Source: Rhodoluna sp.
GTDB lineage: Bacteria; Actinomycetota; Actinomycetes; Actinomycetales; Microbacteriaceae
Assembly (NCBI GenBank): GCA_023260375.1
Contig: JALQVK010000094.1
Location: forward strand, 1 to 7,213
Direction: 5' to 3'
DNA length: 7,213 bases
A model generated the notes under the pieces. That model saw nothing but the letters and a program-made list of their open reading frames with translations, was not told where the DNA came from and searched no databases. Made by a program: the position numbers and the translations under genes. Every line of letters begins with the position of its first letter. The first letter of the stretch is position 1. Positions 1-6,393 of the stretch are shown here, in pieces.

Positions 1-1110
1 ACGATCAAGCAGGTGGAAGCCTCCATTATCGAAACCGCGTGGTCAAACGGGTGGGTGACCCCGCGTCCACCCTCGCGTCTTACCGACAAGACCGTCGCCG
101 TCGTGGGGAGTGGACCCGCAGGCCTTGCAGCAGCCCAGCAGTTAACCCGTGTGGGCCACACCGTTGCTGTCTTTGATCGTGATGACCGCATCGGCGGCCT
201 TCTGCGTTACGGCATCCCCGATTTCAAGATGGAAAAACACCACATTGACCGCCGCATCGAACAGATGGCCGCCGAGGGAACGCGTTTCCGTACCGGTCAG
301 AACATTGGGGTAGACATCACCTGGGAAGAGCTTCGAAGTCGATACGACGCAGTTCTTATCGCAACTGGTGCAACTGTGCCTCGCGACCTCACTGTTCCCG
401 GACGTGAGCTTAATGGTGTTCACTTCGCCATGGATTACCTTGTGCAGTCAAATAAGGTTGTTGCCGGTGAAGCCGTGAACGGGCAAATTTCCGCTGAGGG
501 TAAGCACGTCATCATTCTCGGTGGTGGTGATACCGGAGCTGACTGTTTAGGAACGGCCACTAGACAAGGAGCGTTGTCGGTAACGACCCTAGCTATTGGC
601 AAGCAGCCTGCATCAGAGCGCACTCCAGGCCAGCCTTGGCCGACATTCCCAACGTTGTTCGAGGTTTCTAGCGCCCATGAAGAATTTGGTGAGAGAAAGT
701 ACTTAGCTTCTACCGTCGAATTCGTTGGTGAAAATGGCCAACTTACCGGTGTGAAAGTCGCTGAGACTGAAATCGTCGACGGAAAACGCCTTCCTAAGGC
801 AGGAACCGAGAAAGTTCTTCCTGCCGATCTAGTGTTCTTGGCTTTAGGTTTTACCGGCCCTGAGAATGACCTTCTCAACTCGCAAAGTGAAATTCTTACC
901 GACAACCGAGGAAACATCGCACGCAATTCCGATTGGGCGACTAACCTTGAGGATGTTTTCGTAGCTGGAGATGCCGGTCGCGGTCAGAGCCTTATTGTTT
1001 GGGCTATTGCCGAAGGCCGAGCTGCTGCAGCAGCGATTGATGAATGGCTCACCGGCGACACTGTGCTACCAAAGCCAGTTCGACCAACCGACCGAGCAAT
1101 TTCAATTTAG
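1..1110 (+). CDS. gltD: Glutamate synthase (NADPH) small subunit, 5'-truncated by window edge
   Basis: GltD is the flavoprotein half of glutamate synthase (GOGAT). It takes electrons from NADPH onto FAD and passes them to the large subunit GltB, which makes two glutamates from glutamine and 2-oxoglutarate in the cytoplasm. The frame is open from base 1, and its first codons read as the family's internal IKQVEASIIE region, so the gene begins upstream. Of about 480-490 residues in the family, 369 are present; the missing N-terminal part should hold the iron-sulfur cysteines. Counting from the edge, the FAD-binding GSGPAG motif lies near residues 36-41, the conserved GGLLRYGIPDFK stretch near 65-76, the NADPH-binding GGGDTG near 174-179, and the C-terminal FAD-contact block GDAGRGQS...WAIAEGRA near 323-342. 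Stop TAG is at 1108-1110. gltB would be expected just upstream. pyk follows after 31 bp on the same strand with no terminator between them, so cotranscription is possible. Confidence 0.95.
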   Translation, partial: TIKQVEASIIETAWSNGWVTPRPPSRLTDKTVAVVGSGPAGLAAAQQLTRVGHTVAVFDRDDRIGGLLRYGIPDFKMEKHHIDRRIEQMAAEGTRFRTGQNIGVDITWEELRSRYDAVLIATGATVPRDLTVPGRELNGVHFAMDYLVQSNKVVAGEAVNGQISAEGKHVIILGGGDTGADCLGTATRQGALSVTTLAIGKQPASERTPGQPWPTFPTLFEVSSAHEEFGERKYLASTVEFVGENGQLTGVKVAETEIVDGKRLPKAGTEKVLPADLVFLALGFTGPENDLLNSQSEILTDNRGNIARNSDWATNLEDVFVAGDAGRGQSLIVWAIAEGRAAAAAIDEWLTGDTVLPKPVRPTDRAISI

Positions 1111-1131
1111 TAATACCAAATCAAATAATGA

Positions 1132-1137
1132 AGAGGA
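1132..1137 (+). promoter_or_regulatory. Shine-Dalgarno site of pyk
   Basis: AGAGGA lies 4 bases before the ATG at 1142. It decides the pyk start: the frame stays open back to 971, inside gltD, but no earlier start has such a site, and the family's N-terminus (RRAKIVATLGPA) begins right after this ATG. I found no convincing -10 box in the 31-bp gap, so pyk may rely on readthrough from gltD or on a promoter inside gltD. Confidence 0.75.
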
Positions 1138-1141
1138 AATA

Positions 1142-2563
1142 ATGAGACGCGCAAAGATCGTCGCAACACTAGGCCCAGCTACTTCTAGCTATGAGCAGAT
1201 CAAAGGCATTGTCGAGGCCGGTGTGAACGTTGCACGTATGAACTTGAGCCATGGTTCATACGATGTCCACGAAGCTGTTTACAAAAACGTTCGACAGGTA
1301 GCCGCTGACACCGGCAAGGCGGTCGCGGTTCTTGTTGACCTCCAGGGTCCAAAGATTCGTTTGGCTCGTTTCAAAGACGGACCAGTCATGCTCGAAAAGG
1401 GCGCCACCTTCAAAATCACTATCGATGAAGTAGATGGTGACGTAAATATTTGTGGAACCACTTTTAAGGGACTTCCTGGTGACGTCAAGGTGGGAGACTC
1501 ACTTCTTATTGACGACGGCAAGGTTGGCCTTCGCGCAACTGCTGTAGACGACCGGACTGTAACCACCGTGGTCGAAGTTGCTGGCGTTGTTTCAAACAAC
1601 AAGGGAATCAACCTTCCTGGTGTTGCTGTAAACGTGCCTGCGCTGTCGGAAAAGGATGAAGAAGACCTTCGTTGGGCCTTGAAACTTGGTGCAGACATGA
1701 TCGCACTTTCATTCGTTCGTGACGCGAAAGACATCGTCCGAGTGCACGAAATTATGCGTGAAGAAGGCGTTTTCATTCCAACCATTGCAAAGGTTGAGAA
1801 GCCTCAGGCTGTGGCCGCACTTGAAGAAATCATCGACGCATTTGACGGCGTAATGGTTGCTCGAGGTGACCTAGGTGTGGAGCTTCCACTTGAGCAGGTT
1901 CCACTAGTTCAGAAGCGTGCCGTGGAGCTTTGCCGTCGTTGGGCCAAGCCGGTAATTGTTGCGACTCAGATGCTTGAATCGATGATCACGGCGTCACGTC
2001 CAACTCGCGCCGAAGCGAGCGACGTTGCCAACGCAGTACTAGATGGCGCAGATGCTCTTATGTTGTCTGGTGAAACCTCCGTTGGTGAATTCCCAGTAGA
2101 GACTGTTGCCACCATGGCGAAGATTATTGAGGCTACTGAAGAAAACGGCATGGACCGAATTGCTCCGCTAGGTACCAGACCTCACACTCACTCTGGAGCT
2201 GTGTCGCTTGCTGCTGTTGAGATTGCTGAGCTACTGGCGCTGAAGTACGTTTGTGTATTCACCGAGTCTGGTGATTCGGTTCGTCGTGTTTCGCGTCTAC
2301 GTTCGAACGTGCCAATCCTTGCATTCACTCCTAGTGAAAAGATTCGCAACCGTCTCGCATTGGTTTGGGGTGCAGAAACCTTCCTTGTGGAGCCTGTCAA
2401 GCACACCGACCAGATGATCAAGCAGGTAGAGGACGTTGTCGTTGGTCTTGGCAAGGGTAAAGATGGCGACGAGCTTGTTGTCGTTGCCGGTACCCCTCCA
2501 GGCGTTTCTGGTTCAACCAACTCGCTTCGCGTTCACCGCATCGGCGAGCCAACTCACAACTAA
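1142..2563 (+). CDS. pyk: Pyruvate kinase
   Basis: This cytoplasmic enzyme catalyses the last step of glycolysis: phosphoenolpyruvate + ADP to pyruvate + ATP. The 473 residues match the usual size of actinobacterial pyruvate kinases, with no extra C-terminal PEP-utiliser domain. Visible landmarks are the N-terminal substrate-site ARMNLSHG (31-38), the B domain at about 70-165, the catalytic Lys217 and metal ligand Glu219 in IAKVEKPQ, the metal ligand Asp243 in the signature MVARGDLGVELP (238-249), and Thr275 in ATQMLESM. The C-terminal domain (about 345-470), usually the allosteric site, is complete. The motif LQGPKIR has Lys71 where the potassium-dependent enzymes carry Glu (rabbit muscle Glu117), together with Leu-Gln before it; this is the potassium-independent type. 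The start is fixed by the Shine-Dalgarno at 1132-1137. The gene ends 8 bp before a strong terminator. Confidence 0.97.
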   Translation: MRRAKIVATLGPATSSYEQIKGIVEAGVNVARMNLSHGSYDVHEAVYKNVRQVAADTGKAVAVLVDLQGPKIRLARFKDGPVMLEKGATFKITIDEVDGDVNICGTTFKGLPGDVKVGDSLLIDDGKVGLRATAVDDRTVTTVVEVAGVVSNNKGINLPGVAVNVPALSEKDEEDLRWALKLGADMIALSFVRDAKDIVRVHEIMREEGVFIPTIAKVEKPQAVAALEEIIDAFDGVMVARGDLGVELPLEQVPLVQKRAVELCRRWAKPVIVATQMLESMITASRPTRAEASDVANAVLDGADALMLSGETSVGEFPVETVATMAKIIEATEENGMDRIAPLGTRPHTHSGAVSLAAVEIAELLALKYVCVFTESGDSVRRVSRLRSNVPILAFTPSEKIRNRLALVWGAETFLVEPVKHTDQMIKQVEDVVVGLGKGKDGDELVVVAGTPPGVSGSTNSLRVHRIGEPTHN

Positions 2564-2571
2564 TTAGTGTG

Positions 2572-2604
2572 AAAAAAGCCGGACCACCTGGTCCGGCTTT
2601 TTTT
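2572..2604. terminator. Bidirectional intrinsic terminator between pyk and tRNA-Leu
   Basis: A perfect 8-bp stem GCCGGACC (2578-2585) / GGTCCGGC (2590-2597) encloses the loop ACCT. It is followed by seven T (2598-2604) and preceded by six A (2572-2577). The T run terminates pyk on the plus strand; the A run reads as a U run on the minus strand, just past the 3' end of the tRNA. One element therefore closes both converging units. Confidence 0.93.
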
Positions 2605-2607
2605 ATG

Positions 2608-2688
2608 TGCCGAGAGTGGGACTTGAACCCACACGTCTTTCGACAAAGCATTTTGAGTGCTCCGCGTCTGCCATTTCGCCATCCCGGC
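2608..2688 (-). tRNA. tRNA-Leu(CAA)
   Basis: The reverse complement folds as a class II (long variable arm) tRNA of 81 nt. The acceptor stem is GCCGGGA with TCTCGGC and discriminator A. The D stem is GCG/CGC, and the anticodon stem GAGCA/TGCTT encloses the loop CTCAAAA. The anticodon CAA lies at 2655-2653 and decodes UUG leucine codons. The variable arm is a short GTC-GAAA-GAC hairpin, and the T arm is GTGGG-TTCAAGT-CCCAC. The 3' CCA is not encoded (the genome continues CAT), so it must be added after transcription. The gene stands alone, divergent from the response regulator, and runs into the shared terminator at 2572-2604. Confidence 0.96.
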
Positions 2689-2703
2689 CAACACAACTTT
2701 TCA

Positions 2704-2732
2704 ATAATACCTGAACTGCTTCGGCTAGTCTT
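2704..2732 (-). promoter_or_regulatory. Candidate promoter of tRNA-Leu
   Basis: On the minus strand, TATTAT (2709-2704) matches a -10 box at five of six positions. It ends 15 bases before the mature tRNA 5' end, which leaves a short precursor leader for RNase P. The hexamer 17 bases upstream, AAGACT (2732-2727), is only a weak -35. The element overlaps the -10 proposed for the divergent response regulator. The call rests on motif and position only. Confidence 0.4.
2726..2731 (+). promoter_or_regulatory. Candidate -10 box for leaderless transcription of the response regulator
   Basis: TAGTCT fits the actinobacterial -10 form TAnnnT and ends 7 bases before the ATG at 2739. Transcription would then begin at or next to the A of the start codon. 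The bases between (TGTTCCC, 2732-2738) contain no Shine-Dalgarno, which supports a leaderless mRNA. No clear -35 is present. Leaderless mRNAs are common in Actinobacteria; that this gene uses one is inferred. Confidence 0.5.
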
Positions 2733-2738
2733 GTTCCC

Positions 2739-3329
2739 ATGAGTGAATCGGTTGCTAAGAGAGTTCTCGTCGCTGAAGATGAGGCGCTCATTCGCATGGA
2801 CATTGTTGAAACCCTTCGCGACAGCGGCTACGAAGTAGTGGGTGAGGCGGCCGACGGACAAGAAGCAGTAGAACTAGCAACCTCACTAGTTCCTGACCTT
2901 GTGGTGATGGACATCAAGATGCCTCGCATGGACGGCATTTCTGCAGCCAAACACCTTGCAGAACTTCGCATCCCCGTGGTCTTGCTCACGGCGTTTTCTC
3001 AAAAGGAACTGTTTGAACAAGCAGCGCAGGTTGGTGCAATGGCTTATGTTGTAAAGCCATTCAACCCAAATGACTTGCTACCAGCAATCGAGATTGCACT
3101 GCATCGCCACTCTGAAATTCGAGCACTCGAGCTAGAAGTGTCGGATCTAAACGATCGTCTAGAGACCCGCAAGCTGATTGAACGCGCCAAAGGACTTTTA
3201 CTGTCAAAGAAATTGGTTCCCGATGAGCCTGAAGCATTCCGCTGGATTCAGAAGGCTTCCATGGACCGTCGTCTCACCATGCGTGATGTTGCGAAGACCA
3301 TCATCGAGCAACTTGCGGAAAAGGCTTAG
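2739..3329 (+). CDS. pdtaR: PdtaR-like response regulator with REC and ANTAR (RNA-binding) domains
   Basis: This is a 196-residue two-component response regulator whose output domain binds RNA rather than DNA; ANTAR proteins act as antiterminators on hairpins in target leaders. The receiver domain spans about 7-123: acidic pair Glu13/Asp14, phospho-acceptor Asp58 in VVMDIKMPRMDG, Thr84, and Lys106 in the VKPF motif, so all phosphorylation residues are present. A helical linker (about 125-145) leads to the ANTAR domain (about 140-193), with the hallmark RKLIERAKGLLL, the EAFRWIQKAS helix and the terminal RDVAKTII helix. Size, domain order and position before polA and rpsA match M. tuberculosis PdtaR (Rv1626), the partner of the kinase PdtaS. 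No kinase gene is in this window. The start ATG at 2739 lacks a Shine-Dalgarno and seems leaderless. The last 4 bp overlap the end of the convergent thioesterase gene. Assignment to PdtaR rests on architecture and gene order, not on a search. Confidence 0.92.
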   Translation: MSESVAKRVLVAEDEALIRMDIVETLRDSGYEVVGEAADGQEAVELATSLVPDLVVMDIKMPRMDGISAAKHLAELRIPVVLLTAFSQKELFEQAAQVGAMAYVVKPFNPNDLLPAIEIALHRHSEIRALELEVSDLNDRLETRKLIERAKGLLLSKKLVPDEPEAFRWIQKASMDRRLTMRDVAKTIIEQLAEKA

Positions 3330-3754
3330 TTTTTCTTTTCTCGAATTAGGTTCGTGATTCGAACAGTGCTTAGGCGGTTGTTTTCGTCGTCGTAGCAAAC
3401 GATTTCGTGAACGGTCAGAGTTTTTCCAAGTGAAATCGGCTTACAAATGGCAGTGACGGTACCCTTGGTTGCTGATCGGCTGTGCGAAGCATTGATTTCA
3501 ATGCCAACCGCAACTTTGCCGAGGGTGTGTGCCCAAACATTTGCCGAAAGGCTGCCTAAAGTTTCACCTAGTACTAAATACGCTCCACCATTCACCAGCC
3601 CCAGTGGTTGACGGTTGCCTTCTACCGGCATGGTTGCAATGGTCTGCTCGATACTCAGTTCCTGAAGCACGATTCCCATGCGCTCGGCAAGTTCTCCTAA
3701 ACCGCGTTTGTCCATGAGGGCTTTGGCTTCATCCGAGAGCTTGATTTCCGTCAA
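3326..3754 (-). CDS. PaaI/EntH-type hotdog-fold acyl-CoA thioesterase
   Basis: This 142-residue protein has the single hotdog fold of the PaaI/EntH/MenI thioesterases, which hydrolyse acyl- or aryl-CoA esters (or a carrier-bound thioester) in the cytoplasm. The core runs from about residue 25 to 138. The conserved block NRQPLGLVNGG...GETLGS, then GIEINASHSRSATKG and the KPISLGKTLTVHEI strand, are typical. Aligned by eye to E. coli EntH (Gln48, His54, Glu63, Ser67), the spacing is exact: Gln49, Asn55, Glu64, Ser68. The usual His of the HGG motif is therefore Asn55, while the catalytic acid is kept. The start is TTG at 3754-3752, chosen because AAAGGA lies 7 bases upstream and the nearby ATG (3770-3768) is out of frame. 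The stop (3328-3326) overlaps that of the response regulator. The natural substrate cannot be told from the sequence; a 1,4-dihydroxy-2-naphthoyl-CoA (menaquinone) or general CoA-ester role are both possible. Confidence 0.88.
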   Translation of the reverse strand: MTEIKLSDEAKALMDKRGLGELAERMGIVLQELSIEQTIATMPVEGNRQPLGLVNGGAYLVLGETLGSLSANVWAHTLGKVAVGIEINASHSRSATKGTVTAICKPISLGKTLTVHEIVCYDDENNRLSTVRITNLIREKKN

Positions 3755-3761
3755 TCCAAAG

Positions 3762-3767
3762 TCCTTT
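3762..3767 (-). promoter_or_regulatory. Shine-Dalgarno site selecting the TTG start of the thioesterase gene
   Basis: On the minus strand AAAGGA (3767-3762) is followed by seven bases (3761-3755) and then TTG. The only nearby ATG, at 3770-3768, is in another frame and reaches a stop after 13 codons. The site therefore decides for TTG. Confidence 0.75.
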
Positions 3768-3776
3768 CATGGTGGG

Positions 3777-3792
3777 GAAGTAGGCTTACTTC
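3777..3792 (+). promoter_or_regulatory. Candidate polA promoter -10 inside a near-perfect palindrome abutting the start codon
   Basis: The 16 bases GAAGTAGGCTTACTTC form an inverted repeat with 6-bp arms GAAGTA (3777-3782) and TACTTC (3787-3792); only one base pair fails across the whole 16-mer. TAGGCT (3781-3786) inside it fits a TAnnnT -10 box and ends 6 bases before the polA ATG at 3793. Transcription would start at or next to the start codon, giving a leaderless mRNA, and there is no well-placed Shine-Dalgarno (GTGGGG at 3772-3777 is too far away). A palindrome over a -10 box is a typical repressor site, but no binder is known to me. Confidence 0.45.
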
Positions 3793-6390
3793 ATGACCGA
3801 TAGTCCAAAGCCTACCCTGCTCCTTATTGATGGGCACTCTTTGGCCTTTCGTGCCTTCTATGCGCTAAGCCCTGATAGTTTCCGGGCACCAAACGGTCAG
3901 CACACTAATGCCGTTCACGGCTTCATTTCTATGCTTTTGAACATCCTTGGAGCAGAGAAGCCAACTCACATTGCAGTCGCTTTCGATCTTTCTCGAGAAT
4001 CATTCAGAACCCTCGAGTACCCGGCTTATAAGGGCACACGTGGTGAAACGCCACCAGAATTCAATGGTCAAACCGAGTTGCTTCACGAAACTCTAGCCGC
4101 CATGAATATCCGAACATTTACACGCGAAAACTATGAAGCCGACGATGTTTTAGCGTCATTCGCCGACCAGGCAGCTGACCAAGGATTCCGAGTACTCTTG
4201 GTTTCGGGTGACCGCGACACCTTTCAGTTAATCCGTCCAGAAACCACAATTCTTTACCCGGTAAAGGGTGTTTTGAATTTGGCTCGCATGGATGACGCAG
4301 CCGTTTTTGAGAAATACGGAATTCACGCCAAGCAGTACCCTGACATGGCCGCCTTGGTGGGCGAAGCCAGCGACAACCTCATTGGTGTTCCTTCGGTCGG
4401 TCCGAAAACTGCGGCAAAGTGGATTACTGAGTATGGAAGCCTTGATGGCATTCTCGCGAACGCCCACCTGATCGGTGGCAAAGTCGGAGAGCAACTTCGT
4501 GAGCATCAAGGAAACGCCGTACGTAACCGCAGACTCAATCACTTGGTCCGCGATCTCGACCTTGGTGTTGATTTCCACGATCTGAAATTGGTAGGCGTCA
4601 ACGAGGTTTCTGTCCGGGATGTCTTCGCTCGTCTTGGCTTCAAAAGCCTTACCGAGCGTGTCCTAAAGCTTAAGGGAGCCAGTCAGTCATCTAGCGTTGA
4701 CCATGCCGTAGTTGAAGACGTCAGCCCCTTTGAAGCTCAGGTCGCACCAGCTGTCCAAAGTCTCCGCACGGATGAGCTCAAGCATTGGCTGGGTAGCACA
4801 AAGAGTCAAGTCTCAGTTTCTTTTGATAGGACTTTTGCCGCCTTCGATGGGACCGAATTGGTCGAGTCAGATTCGATTCCATGGGAGTGGCTTGGTTCCG
4901 AAGCTGCCAAGGTGGTTTTTGATTCCAAGAATCGACTAAGAAACGCACTAGAAGCCGGTTTCGAGCTTCGCGGAGTGGTTGCCGATCCGCTTTTGGAGAC
5001 ATATCTCATCGACCCACTTCGACGGGATTACTCTCTCCTGAAAATTTGCGAGGACCTGCTCGGATTCATGCCAGAGGATCCAACCGCGATTACAGAGACA
5101 CATTTCGCTTGGCTAACCGGTCTTTTACACGAAAATCTTGCGTCCAAGATTGAGACGACCGAACAAACGGCAGTTCTAAATGACATTGAATTGCCAACGT
5201 CAAGCACTCTTGGTCGTATGGAGCATCTTGGCATTCAGGTAAACAAGGCGCGACTCGAAGAACTATCCCTCGAACTAGGAGAGAGAATCGCCCAGGTTCA
5301 GGCAGAGGCTTTCGAGATTATTGGCAAAGAAATCAATCTAAGTTCGCCTAAACAGCTACAGACGGTTCTTTTCGAAGACCTCGGCATGACCGGTACTAAG
5401 TCAGTGAAAACAGGTTTCTCAACCAACGCGGAGTCGCTAACGACACTCTTTGAACAAACTGGACACCCGTTCCTCGAGAAACTGCTTGAACATCGCGAAG
5501 TCACCAAAATGCGACAGATGGTTGAAATCATCGTCAAGGGAATTGCCGAGGACGGTCGCGTTCACACCAGTTATGTCCAGACCGGCACTTCTACTGGACG
5601 ACTTTCTTCGGAGAACCCAAATCTCCAGAACATCCCGATCAAGAGCCAAATTGGTAAAACCATTCGCGATTGTTTCCAGGTAGCGGATGGCTTCGAAACC
5701 CTGCTCACTGCTGACTATTCCCAAATTGAAATGCGCATTATGGCTCACTTGTCTGGTGACGAGGGTCTTATCGAAGCGTTCAATGCTGGTGAAGACTTGC
5801 ACCGATTCGTTGGAGCTCGAGTTTTCGGTGTCAGTCCTAGTGAGGTAACTCCGGCAATGCGTTCCAAGGTCAAGGCCATGAGCTACGGCCTGGTCTACGG
5901 TTTGAGTGAATATGGTCTTGCCAAACAACTCAAGATCAGTAACGGCGAAGCGAAGCAACTCATGAACGACTACTTCGACCGATTTGGTGGTGTTCGTACT
6001 TATCTCGCCTCGGTCGTCGATGGAGCGAAACTTAACGGCTATACGGTCACTACCTTCGGTCGACGTCGTCCGTTCGATGATTTGAAGTCGCCGATCTTCC
6101 AAATTCGTGAAAATGCCAGGCGCGCCGCTCTAAACGCACCGATTCAGGGAACCGCTGCCGACATTATGAAGTTGGCGATGATAAGAATCGATCACAAGAT
6201 GCAAGCAGCCGGACTCAGAAGTCGTATGTTGCTGCAGGTCCACGACGAATTGGTGTTTGAAGTCGCAACTGGCGAGCTTGAGAACCTCACAGCTCTGGTT
6301 GTCGATGAGATGCAACACGTGGTGAAGCTAAGCGTTCCACTAGATGTTCACATTGGTGTCGGCAAGACGTGGGAAACCGCTGGTCACTAG
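3793..6390 (+). CDS. polA: DNA polymerase I (5'-nuclease + polymerase, inactive proofreading domain)
   Basis: PolA fills gaps in DNA repair and replaces RNA primers of Okazaki fragments. The 865 residues are a full-length family member. The 5' nuclease (about 8-295) shows Asp13 in LIDGHS, YEADD (114-118), GDRD (139-142), and GEASDNLIGVPSVGPKTA with Glu191 where E. coli has Asp185, a conservative change. The 3'-5' exonuclease-like domain (about 325-460) keeps the fold signature LRGVVADPLLETYLIDP but lacks the DxE of motif I, and the LKYD of motif II has become NRLR (380-383), so proofreading is predicted absent, as in mycobacterial and Taq enzymes. The polymerase domain has TGRLSS (601-606), motif A DYSQIEMR (641-648), motif B Arg690-Lys694-Tyr698-Tyr702, and motif C VHDE (816-819). 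Tyr698 stands where E. coli has Phe762. The gene is divergent from the thioesterase gene, its start seems leaderless, and no terminator separates it from rpsA. Confidence 0.97.
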   Translation: MTDSPKPTLLLIDGHSLAFRAFYALSPDSFRAPNGQHTNAVHGFISMLLNILGAEKPTHIAVAFDLSRESFRTLEYPAYKGTRGETPPEFNGQTELLHETLAAMNIRTFTRENYEADDVLASFADQAADQGFRVLLVSGDRDTFQLIRPETTILYPVKGVLNLARMDDAAVFEKYGIHAKQYPDMAALVGEASDNLIGVPSVGPKTAAKWITEYGSLDGILANAHLIGGKVGEQLREHQGNAVRNRRLNHLVRDLDLGVDFHDLKLVGVNEVSVRDVFARLGFKSLTERVLKLKGASQSSSVDHAVVEDVSPFEAQVAPAVQSLRTDELKHWLGSTKSQVSVSFDRTFAAFDGTELVESDSIPWEWLGSEAAKVVFDSKNRLRNALEAGFELRGVVADPLLETYLIDPLRRDYSLLKICEDLLGFMPEDPTAITETHFAWLTGLLHENLASKIETTEQTAVLNDIELPTSSTLGRMEHLGIQVNKARLEELSLELGERIAQVQAEAFEIIGKEINLSSPKQLQTVLFEDLGMTGTKSVKTGFSTNAESLTTLFEQTGHPFLEKLLEHREVTKMRQMVEIIVKGIAEDGRVHTSYVQTGTSTGRLSSENPNLQNIPIKSQIGKTIRDCFQVADGFETLLTADYSQIEMRIMAHLSGDEGLIEAFNAGEDLHRFVGARVFGVSPSEVTPAMRSKVKAMSYGLVYGLSEYGLAKQLKISNGEAKQLMNDYFDRFGGVRTYLASVVDGAKLNGYTVTTFGRRRPFDDLKSPIFQIRENARRAALNAPIQGTAADIMKLAMIRIDHKMQAAGLRSRMLLQVHDELVFEVATGELENLTALVVDEMQHVVKLSVPLDVHIGVGKTWETAGH
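3809..3814 (-). promoter_or_regulatory. Weak candidate -10 box for the thioesterase gene, within polA codons 6-8
   Basis: On the minus strand TAGGCT (3814-3809) repeats the exact hexamer proposed for polA and rpsA. A start about 7 bases downstream, near 3802, would give a leader of about 48 nt that includes the Shine-Dalgarno at 3767-3762. No convincing -35 is seen. Because the divergent gap is only 38 bp, the thioesterase promoter is likely to reach into polA, but the coding sequence also constrains these bases, so this is tentative. Confidence 0.25.
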
Positions 6391-6393
6391 TAA

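Noticed and set aside
13..15. GTG at 13 as the start of gltD
   Set aside because: The frame is open to base 1, the codons before it encode conserved GltD residues, and the family needs about 115 more N-terminal residues.
435..926. A 163-codon minus-strand frame within gltD, and a similar 168-codon frame at 1279-1785 within pyk
   Set aside because: Both are antisense shadows of well-conserved genes with serine- and arginine-rich, low-information translations.
971..1141. Extension of pyk to an upstream start inside gltD
   Set aside because: The extra 57 residues do not belong to pyruvate kinase and overlap gltD; the Shine-Dalgarno and family N-terminus support ATG 1142.
2608..2688. tRNA-Leu as an integration (att) site
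   Set aside because: tRNA genes often host such sites, but no integrase, direct repeat of the tRNA 3' end or foreign cargo is seen in the flanks.
2418..2861. Minus-strand open frame crossing the tRNA-Leu gene and both flanks
   Set aside because: It runs through the terminator and the tRNA, whose fold is complete, so it is not coding.
3768..3770. ATG upstream of the thioesterase TTG as the real start
   Set aside because: It is in a different frame and meets a stop after 13 codons.
5437..6102. A 221-codon open frame on the minus strand inside polA
   Set aside because: It lies antisense to the conserved polymerase motifs, has no recognisable domain or Shine-Dalgarno, and its openness follows from polA codon usage.
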